DNA from: JAZDOT01 sp043798355
Lineage (GTDB): Bacteria; Patescibacteriota; Gracilibacteria; Peribacterales; Peribacteraceae
Direction of reading: 5' to 3'
NCBI GenBank assembly: GCA_043798355.1
Contig: JAZDOT010000013.1
Coordinates: 1-41,450 of the forward strand
DNA length: 41,450 bases
Shown one piece after another: positions 1-6,993 of the stretch (its first letter is position 1; the number at the start of each line of letters is the position of its first letter). A model generated the notes under the pieces. It searched no databases. It saw nothing but the letters and a program-made list of their open reading frames with translations, and had not been told where the DNA came from. The position numbers and the translations under genes are program-made.

Positions 1-47
1 CGGTCTTACCAGACCGTACCCATGTTTGTAGTTGAGCTTTCTGCTCA

Positions 48-199
48 TCCGTTGCTTCCAGAGAATTGGCTGCTGCTCGCATATACCGATGATACCAGCC
101 CTCATTCAAATGTAAAGCTTTACTTGGGACAGAGCACTAGATACCATGGAGAAGATTGCCGATGCACTGAACATTCCTGTAAAAAGTCTAATGCCATAA
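48..199 (+). pseudogene. Remnant of an XRE-family HTH regulator (tentative)
   Basis: Two fragments in different frames resemble consecutive parts of an XRE/HTH_3 domain. Positions 48-89 read SVASRELAAARIYR, like the LSxEELAxxAGI helix region. Positions 146-199 read MEKIADALNIPVKSLMP and stop, a typical XRE C-terminal helix. The frames are separated by stop codons at 90-92 and 113-115, so no intact protein can be made. This fits a decayed element-borne regulator. The match is short and by eye only. Confidence 0.35.
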
Positions 200-340
200 T
201 GGGCTCAGTATAAGCCACATACGTGATGTAGGAAGTCTGCTTCCGCCCCTTCTATTGACCGAGTTTCGAGTAGAAAGATAAGGTGGCCATGAGCCTTCCG
301 CTGTTCGTGAGGCGTTTTGTTGTATCTGTATTTCTCCTTC

Positions 341-580
341 ATGGTCATGGAATCATTCCGTACACACGATCTCGCACTGGTGGCAACACTCCTATACGAG
401 AAGCACCATCTTCTTGATCTCGACCGCAATAAACCGAGTGTGGAGTTTATCTTTGAAGATTCCCCGAAACTCCAAGACACCATTGCACGCTACTGGAAGG
501 ACGAACTGCTCTGTCCTGCCCAATCTTTGCTCGCCTCTCTGAGGAAGGCGAAGCACATTCTTTATGACTCACAAGCCTAG
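341..580 (+). CDS. DUF5659-like small protein
   Basis: A protein of about 79 residues with the pattern FRTHDLALVATL near the N-terminus, then FIFED and YWKDEL, ending in an LLASLRKAKHILY-like helix. This resembles DUF5659 proteins, small soluble proteins of unknown function common on CPR and phage-like elements. ATG codons at 341 and 347 are both possible; the longer frame from 317 adds an unlikely hydrophobic leader. It lies 21 bases upstream of the primase-helicase and was probably co-transcribed with it. Function unknown. Confidence 0.6.
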   Translation: MVMESFRTHDLALVATLLYEKHHLLDLDRNKPSVEFIFEDSPKLQDTIARYWKDELLCPAQSLLASLRKAKHILYDSQA

Positions 581-601
581 TTCCTCCTCTCCCGTATTTG
601 T

Positions 602-2509
602 ATGCCGAATCTACTTGGACAGCTCCGTACCAACACCCGTCTGCTCCCCCCAGAGGACTTCTGGCTTTATGTAAGCGAGGGTTCAGTAATCTATCTCTAC
701 GATCCTGACCCCAAAGCCAAGTCGCCGATTGTGAAGGATCGGTTCGATCCCGTTGAAGCCGCAGAGCTTATGAAAAGGTATTTCGTACCTTTCTGGTCAA
801 CCTGCATATTCAAGGAAAGGCAGCGAAAAGAAGAATGCTTCGAGAGCACTATGGCACTTGGCGTAGACGTGGACGTTTGCACTACAGCGGAACTCTCAAC
901 AATCACAACTGAGGAAATCGACAGAAGAAAGAATACAGTACTTGAAAAGATCGTCGGATTTCCACTCTCTTGCCATGAGACGCATGAGACACTCAAAGGA
1001 CTGCATATCGTCTTCCTTGTAAGCCGAGTCCCCGGAGCCGAGGGAAAGACCCTCTATAAGAATGCAATGGGGATACTACAGCGTCACTTCGGAGGAGATC
1101 CGAACGCCTGCCTCATCACACAACTGTTGAGATTTCCCGGGACGCCCCATCTGAAGAACCCCAAACAGCCTTTCCAGTGTCGCACGCTGATCGACCGTCT
1201 CGATGACACGCCCGCACACAATCTCCATGACTTCATGGATGTGTTGCAAGCAAAAGTCATCCCGTTGCTGCCCCTCACTGCACCGAGCGCAACAGCGTCT
1301 CCTGTGGCAGTGACGAATAGAGAGGAGCCCGGCATCCTTGAGGGGACCCGAAATGCCCGGCTCACAAGCATCGCGGGCACATTGCATAGACAGGGGCTCA
1401 GCAGCGCGGCACTTCATAAGGCATTGTGTGCGATCAATATGGGCGACTGTAGGCCGCCCCTAAAGGAGAGTGAGGTGTCGAGCATTGCAAGAAGCATCTC
1501 CAGGTATCCCAATATTCTCGATTCTCGATTCCCCCTATATACGAATCGGGAAAATCGGGAAATCGGGCATTCCACATTCGCCCTCCAGTCCATCGGCGAC
1601 TTTCTCGCAGAGCCGGAGGAAAAACTGAACTGGATCGTGCAGGATTTGCTGCCGGCGGGAGGCTTCTCCCTTTGTGCCGCAAAGCCGAAGGTGGGTAAGA
1701 GTACGGAGGCGCGCACTCTCCTCCGGTGCGTTGCACGGGGAGAGCCGTACCTGGGACGGGCGACAACTCAAGGCAAAGTGCTGTATCTCGCCTTCGAGGA
1801 GAAGCGTGGTGAGGTACGGAGGAAATTCGCACAGATGGGACTTTCATCCGAGGACTCGATCCGACTCTATGTCGGTTCATCTCTCGATGGGGGACTGGAA
1901 GCCTTGGGCAAAGCAATAGCAGAGGAAAAACCCATCCTCGTGGTTGTAGACCCCCTGTTCCTGCTTCTTCCTGTCAAAGACATCAACGACTATGCGGAAC
2001 TCCTGAAAAGACTGGACCCACTCCGCTCGCTGGCTCGTGACAACGGGTGCCATATTCTCACCACACATCATTTGAATAAGATGGGAGGATCGAGCGGAGA
2101 TGGAGTCCTTGGAAGCACGGCGATCTTCGGCACAGTAGATACGTTGATTCTTATGAGAAAACGGGAGGATGGCTCACGAATCATCCAAACTTCCCAGCGT
2201 TACGGCACGGACTTGCCGGAGACGGTTCTATCTCTGGATCGGGAAACCGGACAGACCGCCCCACTCGGCGATCTGGAGACGATTCAAACAAAAGATGCAG
2301 AGCAAGAGGTCCGCGACGCATTGGGAGATGATGAGATGAACGAAACTCAAATCCGCGAAAAGGCGGGGGGGAACACTCGGGTGATCTCGGCAGCGATCAG
2401 GAACTTGCTTACTTCCGGAGAATTGACACGCACTGGCGAAGGCAAGAGAGGGAATCCCTTCCGTTACCGGAAAGAAAATGTCCCTCCTGCCAATGTCCTC
2501 CCATTCTGA
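602..2509 (+). CDS. Primase-helicase (AEP-like N-terminus, PriCT_1, RepA-type AAA_25 ATPase)
   Basis: A 635-residue replication protein of the element. The N-terminal ~230 residues resemble a divergent archaeo-eukaryotic-type primase region (VDVDV acidic patch near residue 83). Residues ~245-305 fit a PriCT_1 linker (LHRQGLSSAALHKAL ... VSSIARSI). Residues ~325-560 are a RecA/RepA-like ATPase with a Walker A-like AKPKVGKST, a Walker B ILVVVDPLF and a conserved TTHHLNK. The C-terminal ~75 residues look like a winged helix. Such primase-helicases start replication of plasmids and phage-like elements. It lies upstream of the excisionase-like and recombinase genes. No start-proximal Shine-Dalgarno is obvious. 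Confidence 0.85.
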   Translation: MPNLLGQLRTNTRLLPPEDFWLYVSEGSVIYLYDPDPKAKSPIVKDRFDPVEAAELMKRYFVPFWSTCIFKERQRKEECFESTMALGVDVDVCTTAELSTITTEEIDRRKNTVLEKIVGFPLSCHETHETLKGLHIVFLVSRVPGAEGKTLYKNAMGILQRHFGGDPNACLITQLLRFPGTPHLKNPKQPFQCRTLIDRLDDTPAHNLHDFMDVLQAKVIPLLPLTAPSATASPVAVTNREEPGILEGTRNARLTSIAGTLHRQGLSSAALHKALCAINMGDCRPPLKESEVSSIARSISRYPNILDSRFPLYTNRENREIGHSTFALQSIGDFLAEPEEKLNWIVQDLLPAGGFSLCAAKPKVGKSTEARTLLRCVARGEPYLGRATTQGKVLYLAFEEKRGEVRRKFAQMGLSSEDSIRLYVGSSLDGGLEALGKAIAEEKPILVVVDPLFLLLPVKDINDYAELLKRLDPLRSLARDNGCHILTTHHLNKMGGSSGDGVLGSTAIFGTVDTLILMRKREDGSRIIQTSQRYGTDLPETVLSLDRETGQTAPLGDLETIQTKDAEQEVRDALGDDEMNETQIREKAGGNTRVISAAIRNLLTSGELTRTGEGKRGNPFRYRKENVPPANVLPF

Positions 2510-2687
2510 CGTTCATTGTCGGCATGGAAAGATCAAACCGCTCACGGTGGAGGAATGCCGTGCGATGATGGGATGGCACGATAAACCCGACCGTGAGATC
2601 GAGGAGTTCCTCCTCGGGCTCCGGCGCTTCATCGGCCGGTTCCTGGACGAGTATTTTCGTGATGCAGGGGGCAATAAAATGTTGTAA
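2493..2687 (+). CDS. Small element-encoded protein of unknown function
   Basis: A 64-residue ORF overlapping the primase-helicase end by 17 bases (an ATG at 2478 would extend the overlap). The core LTVEECRAMMGW followed by IEEFLLGLRRFIGRFLDEYF is an amphipathic helical region. Nothing catalytic is visible. The tight overlap and its place before the excisionase-like gene suggest co-expression in the element's operon. I do not recognise the family. Confidence 0.5.
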   Translation: MSSHSDVHCRHGKIKPLTVEECRAMMGWHDKPDREIEEFLLGLRRFIGRFLDEYFRDAGGNKML

Positions 2688-2694
2688 TTATCTG

Positions 2695-2721
2695 TTTACA
2701 TATGTATATGAGTGATATGAT
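2695..2721 (+). promoter_or_regulatory. Candidate promoter for the excisionase-like gene
   Basis: TTTACA at 2695-2700 and TATGAT at 2716-2721, spacing 15, with TG one base before the -10 (TGA-TATGAT). The -10 ends seven bases before the ATG at 2729, which would give an almost leaderless transcript. Confidence 0.5.
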
Positions 2722-2728
2722 ACCCAGC

Positions 2729-2914
2729 ATGGGCACCACGAAGACCGCACAGGAGTTTTTCAGCCTGAGCCAGGTAGCGAAGCGCTTGGGGCTGAGCAAG
2801 ATGACGATCTATCGGTATGTGAAGGCAAAGAAGCTCTCCGCCTACCAATTCGGACGCGACTTCCGGGTCCGCGCTGATGACCTCGAACACTTCATTCAAA
2901 AGTACAAAATATGA
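2729..2914 (+). CDS. Excisionase-like HTH_17 (MerR-type) DNA-binding protein
   Basis: About 61 residues. FFSLSQVAKRLGLSKMTIYR is the helix-turn-helix and the recognition wing is AYQFGRDFRVRADDLEHFI, the classic HTH_17/excisionase layout. Proteins of this type bind attachment-site DNA and set the direction of recombination, or act as small regulators. The stop codon overlaps the ATG of the serine recombinase (2911-2914), so the two are translationally coupled. ATG 2729 is chosen because of the -10 box at 2716-2721; in-frame ATGs at 2702, 2708 and 2717 are alternatives. Confidence 0.75.
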   Translation: MGTTKTAQEFFSLSQVAKRLGLSKMTIYRYVKAKKLSAYQFGRDFRVRADDLEHFIQKYKI

Positions 2915-4506
2915 AAAAAGCAGTCATCTACTGTCGGGTCTCCTCTGATCGCCAAGTGCGTGAAGGGCACGGGCTGGATGGGCAGGAGAGTAGCTGCCGC
3001 AAGTATGCGGAGATGAAAGGGTACGAGGTGGCGAAGGTCTTCCGCGACGAGGGGATCTCCGGCGGTACTATCGACCGTCCGGGTATTCAGGAGCTGATCG
3101 ACTACCTCGCGGCGAAGGGCGGGAAGAACAAGGAAATGGTTGTCATCGTGGATGACCTCAAGCGCCTCGCGCGTGACGTGATAGGCCACCTACAGCTGCA
3201 CAAGCTCATCCGGTCGCACCACGGGGTGCTGGAGAGCCCGTCACACACCTTCGAGGAATCGCCGGAGGGATCGTTCGTGGAAACGTTGCTCGCCGCCACG
3301 GCACAGCTGGAGCGTGAGCAGAACAAACGCCAAGTCATTCGCAGAATGAAGGCGCGTCTGGAGGCGGGGTACTGGTCTTTCGATAATCCTCCAGGGTACA
3401 AATACGAATCCGTAGAAGGCCACGGGCGGTTGCTCGTTCCTGACGAGCCGAAGGCAGGTCTCATCCGGGAGGCGCTGGAAGGGTTCGCAAGCGGTCGCTT
3501 CCTGACACTCACGGAAGTGCGTGATTTCTTGGCTTCCAAGGATTTCACGCACAGAGGGCAGAAGGGAAGCGTCTACGTCGAACAGATCAAGAGGCTCATA
3601 ACGCGGGTGCTGTATGCTGGGTACGTTGAATACCCCAAGTGGGGCATCGCCCTCCGCAAGGGGCATCATCAACCGTTGATCGATATGGAAACGTACGAAC
3701 GCATACAGGAACGGCTCAGTGGGCGCAGAAAGCCGCGCATCCGCAAGGATATCCATGACGATTTCCCGCTGCGCGGGTTCGTGTTGTGCGCAGGGTGCGA
3801 GCGCCCCTACACCGCGAGCTGGAGCAAGGGGAGGAACAAGCGCTTCGGGTACTACCGTTGCATCACGCAGGGATGCCCTTGTCAGGATAAGAGCGTACCC
3901 ATGGACAAGATGACAAAAGAATTTGAAGCCCTGCTGAAGCCGCTCAATCCGCGCCCCAATATCCTCAAGGTGCTCACGCACGAGATGATGGTGCACTGGG
4001 AGTCACGCATCATCGATGTGGATGCCATCAACAAACGACGCGCGGAGAAGCAGAAGGACGTCGAGAATGACATCAAGTTCTTCACCGATCGTCTCAAGGA
4101 GACACGGACCCCCGCGCTCGTTCATGTGTATGAGGAGAAGATCCTGGAGCTGGATGCGGAGCGGACGCGTCTCGGGGAAAAGGTCATGCCAAAGAAGAAG
4201 CCCGATTTTGACTTTGGAACCGCCCTCAATGGGGCAATGGCATTCATCAGTGAGCCCTATACGATGTGGAAGACGGGCGATCTGTCACAGAGGCGCCTTG
4301 TGCTGCGAATGGTCTTCGAGGAGCCATTGGTCTATGACATGGCGACTGGCTTTGGAACCGCAAGATTCACACTCCCAATTAACCTTGCGTGCATAATGGA
4401 GCTCGATGCGATGGAGGTGGTGGAGATGCCGGGAATCGAACCCGGGTCCAACGTGGAAAGAGGTGGTCAATACTGTCGTGTTCATTCCGCTTCTCTCCGC
4501 ATGTAA
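2911..4506 (+). CDS. Large serine recombinase / site-specific integrase
   Basis: A 531-residue large serine recombinase. The N-terminal resolvase domain starts YCRVSS (nucleophile Ser11) and keeps the GLDGQ and FRDEGISG motifs. The recombinase domain follows (about residues 155-280). A zinc ribbon begins at CAGC with a second Cys cluster CITQGCPC (about 290-330), and a coiled-coil region runs about 370-430. It would catalyse integration and excision of the element. The last ~30 residues (after MELDAMEV) are read from the antisense of the tmRNA 3' end, including MPGIEPG, the translated complement of the T-arm. The natural C-terminus in the circular form may therefore differ. Confidence 0.93.
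   Translation: MKKAVIYCRVSSDRQVREGHGLDGQESSCRKYAEMKGYEVAKVFRDEGISGGTIDRPGIQELIDYLAAKGGKNKEMVVIVDDLKRLARDVIGHLQLHKLIRSHHGVLESPSHTFEESPEGSFVETLLAATAQLEREQNKRQVIRRMKARLEAGYWSFDNPPGYKYESVEGHGRLLVPDEPKAGLIREALEGFASGRFLTLTEVRDFLASKDFTHRGQKGSVYVEQIKRLITRVLYAGYVEYPKWGIALRKGHHQPLIDMETYERIQERLSGRRKPRIRKDIHDDFPLRGFVLCAGCERPYTASWSKGRNKRFGYYRCITQGCPCQDKSVPMDKMTKEFEALLKPLNPRPNILKVLTHEMMVHWESRIIDVDAINKRRAEKQKDVENDIKFFTDRLKETRTPALVHVYEEKILELDAERTRLGEKVMPKKKPDFDFGTALNGAMAFISEPYTMWKTGDLSQRRLVLRMVFEEPLVYDMATGFGTARFTLPINLACIMELDAMEVVEMPGIEPGSNVERGGQYCRVHSASLRM
4418..4506. other. Attachment-site region (attB/attR) within the tmRNA 3' end
   Basis: The recombinase coding region overlaps the 3' end of ssrA on the opposite strand here, including the CCA end (4418-4420), the acceptor 3' arm and the T-arm. 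This placement identifies the tmRNA 3' end as the integration target. The exact crossover dinucleotide cannot be set without the left junction or an empty site. Confidence 0.55.
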
Positions 4507-4845
4507 GGAATGAACAAAGAAAATGCGGAGAGTGATGACGCAAATTTCAGACCGGACGCAGCGTCAGGCGACCGGCCAACCTCGCGAATGGCGCCTCATC
4601 CCCGTAAGCGAGGATCGGGGGGAGACGTGTTCTCCGACAAAGCGGAAAACTTAAGCTGCGGTCGCCAGAGAGAAAACACGCAGAGGGGCAAACGCAAATT
4701 TGCGACCAAAGCGCATTCCATCCAGGCGTGCAGTAGCAGATGACTTGGCATCTATAGTGTGCGACGGTGGGTGACGGGAACCGTTGCCATCCCGAACAGA
4801 GACACGCGCTCATTCTGAATCACGCTGTCGAGACCTATCATCCCC
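4418..4845 (-). ncRNA. ssrA: tmRNA (ssrA)
   Basis: On the minus strand the RNA starts GGGGATGATAGGTCTCGACA at 4845, the standard tmRNA 5' end. It finishes with a T-arm (GGTTCGATTCC-type) and ATCTCCACCA at 4418. The 5' GGGGAUG pairs with the 3' CAUCUCC, leaving the G3-U70 wobble used by alanyl-tRNA synthetase. It rescues stalled ribosomes by trans-translation. The tag frame most plausibly ends SLATAA with TAA at 4651-4653. The resume codon is not certain: GGT 4705-4707, CGC 4702-4704 or GCG 4693-4695 are in that frame. The gene is intact despite the adjacent element. Confidence 0.93.
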
Positions 4846-4889
4846 AAAAACGATGCAAATACTCATGAGCTGAATAATCTTGCAAGAGA

Positions 4890-4936
4890 CCCTGCCGCAG
4901 GCCCCGAGCGAAGTCGAGGGGAGCGAAGCCGAAGGG
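4890..4936. repeat. 47-bp dispersed repeat, copy 1 (GAAGTCGAGGGG family)
   Basis: Starts CCCTGCCGCAGGCCCCGAGC and ends GAAGCCGAAGGG. A closely matching copy of the same length lies at 10904-10950. This is an intergenic repeat family. Related fragments (GGCGAAG...GGG) occur at 16635-16661 and inside uvrA near 28451-28481. Confidence 0.8.
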
Positions 4937-5057
4937 CACAAACTCAATTGAAAGCTGCCTGCCTGTGATTCCAATGAACCGCAACGCAAAGGAACAATCA
5001 CACTATACTCCCGATCGGCCGCTTTCCGCAGAAAATGGGGCAATACTGTTTTATCTC

Positions 5058-5066
5058 TGCTACTCT
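5058..5066 (+). promoter_or_regulatory. Candidate extended -10 for the ABC ATPase
   Basis: TGC-TACTCT with the hexamer at 5061-5066, seven bases before GTG 5074. A second -10-like TATACT lies at 5004-5009 and would suit the upstream ATG at 5035. Which one is used decides the N-terminus. Confidence 0.4.
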
Positions 5067-5073
5067 TCTTTCC

Positions 5074-5868
<795 letters not shown>

Positions 5869-5880
5869 TTTTTTCGATCA

Positions 5881-6243
5881 TGATTCCCATTCTCTATATC
5901 CTCTGGCTCCGGCAACTCAAGCGCTTCGTGCGTTCCCGCGCGCGCGTCATCGGGTCACTCGGTCAGCCGATCCTCTTCCTGTTCGCGCTCGGTTTCGGCT
6001 TGGGTCCCATGTTCCAGAAGGCTCTTCTTCCTCTCCGGCGCGCTCTTCCCTTTAAATGACCTCCCGCGATTCATCGCGATCATCACCCGCATCGATCTGC
6101 TCACGTACGGGGTGGATGCGCTCCGCGGAATCTTCCTCGGTGCAGCGCACCTCGGATTGGCCATGGATCTCTCCGTCCTCTCGCTCGTCACGATCCTCTG
6201 TCTTTTTGCGGGGAGCTACCTCTTCTCGAAGATTCAGGTGTGA
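5881..6243 (+). pseudogene. ABC-2 permease with internal deletion and frameshift
   Basis: ATG 5881 opens a frame reading a typical ABC-2 permease N-terminus (LWLRQLKRFVRSRARVIGSL) up to about 6028, then continues out of frame and stops at 6057-6059. In a different frame from about 6025 the C-terminal part is intact (FFLSGALFPLNDLPRFIAI, LTYGVDALRG) and ends at 6243. Normal permeases of this type have about 250 residues; roughly half, the central membrane segments, is missing at the junction. The gene sits 12 bases after the ATPase. A true deletion or an assembly error would both give this picture. Confidence 0.8.
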
Positions 6244-6503
6244 AGTTCGTGCGGCATCTCGTTCAATCTTTTAATAATCGTCATTATCGCATCGGAAACG
6301 GGAGACTCCGCTTCCAGCATCCGTTTCAGCATGTCCTCATCGATGCCGTCTCCCCGTTCTCCTCTCCTTACCAAATCCAGGTGATGCAGCTTGAGGGCTG
6401 CGCGCGCGATGCCGCCCTTGTAGCCGGCTCCCGATGGCTCAAGAGGGAAAAGGAGGTGTTCGCCCAAGTGCTCATACAATTTCGGGATATCATCCAGCGC
6501 CAC
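6234..6503 (-). CDS. Small hypothetical protein
   Basis: An 89-residue protein with a GTG start at 6503. It has a GYKGGIARAALKLHHL segment and a charged helical C-terminal half. I do not recognise the family. It follows the holin-like gene by 42 bases of a repeated nonamer tract and may be the last gene of the ileS run. Its stop overlaps the end of the broken permease by 10 bases in convergent orientation. Confidence 0.5.
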   Translation of the reverse strand: MALDDIPKLYEHLGEHLLFPLEPSGAGYKGGIARAALKLHHLDLVRRGERGDGIDEDMLKRMLEAESPVSDAIMTIIKRLNEMPHELHT

Positions 6504-6547
6504 TCGGCATCCTCGGCTTCTTCGGTTTCCTCGGCTTCCTCCTCTTC
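6504..6547. repeat. Degenerate nonamer tract (CCTCGGCTT type)
   Basis: Consecutive CCTCGGCTT, CTTCGGTTT, CCTCGGCTT and CCTCCTCTT units between two minus-strand genes, reaching the stop codon of the holin-like gene. A related tract lies at 16683-16711 next to the pcrA stop. Confidence 0.7.
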
Positions 6548-6932
6548 ACTTCAGAAGCTCTTTCATGATCCAGTTCGCCATCCCGAAGGCCGCTGCGACG
6601 ATGATCCACCCGAGGAGTCCCCCGTAGATTTGCAGGCTCACGAGCGCGGGATCCATGCGGTCGGTGATGAGGGTCGTCACCCACACGAAGACTCCGTTCA
6701 CGATGATGACGGAGAGGATGGTGGCAAAAAGTTTGAGCGGCAGCGTGATGAGCCTCAGGAGCGGACGGACAAAAAGGTTCATGAGTGTCAGGAGTGAGCC
6801 CACGATGATGCAGGCGGGAATGCCTCCCGAGAGCTGGAACTCATCGAACACATAGGTCGCCATCAGCCAGACGACGAGGATGTTCAAGACGGCCTTGAGG
6901 ACGATGCGGGTGGGGAGGGATGGGGCGGGCAT
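6546..6932 (-). CDS. Phage holin family membrane protein (Phage_holin_4_2/YvlD-like)
   Basis: A 128-residue protein with four predicted membrane segments and the family signature NLFVRPLLRLITLPL in the middle. PF04020 proteins are small inner-membrane proteins of unknown role in many bacteria and are not necessarily phage-derived. The ATG at 6932 is directly preceded by an AGAGGGC-type repeat tract, with no Shine-Dalgarno and no -10 box close by, so it is probably read as part of the transcript from ileS, 61 bases upstream. Confidence 0.85.
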   Translation of the reverse strand: MPAPSLPTRIVLKAVLNILVVWLMATYVFDEFQLSGGIPACIIVGSLLTLMNLFVRPLLRLITLPLKLFATILSVIIVNGVFVWVTTLITDRMDPALVSLQIYGGLLGWIIVAAAFGMANWIMKELLK

Positions 6933-6966
6933 AGGAGGGCAAGGAGGGAAAAGAGGGCAAAGAGGT
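6933..6966. repeat. AAAGAGGGC-type tandem tract
   Basis: Degenerate AGGGCAAGG / AGGGAAAAG / AGGGCAAAG units between ileS and the holin-like gene. Same family as the tracts at 16542-16605, 26931-26960 and, inside ileS, 9353-9411 and 10177-10220. Confidence 0.8.
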
Positions 6967-6993
6967 CAGCAGCAGCCGTTCCTGGCTGCGGTC

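Larger units (their letters stand above)
1..4506. mobile_element. Integrative element (right part) inserted at the tmRNA gene
   Basis: A block of plus-strand genes typical of an integrated element: DUF5659-like protein, primase-helicase, small ORF, excisionase-like HTH protein and large serine recombinase. It ends where the recombinase gene runs into the 3' end of tmRNA. Integration into tRNA or tmRNA 3' ends is well known for mobile elements. The other end lies left of the window, so the duplicated attachment half cannot be seen. The right boundary is inferred to fall within the tmRNA 3' region (4418-4506). Confidence 0.7.

Noticed and set aside
4547..4813. Protein-coding frames within 4510-4813
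   Set aside because: The interval is the tmRNA gene; frames there are incidental.
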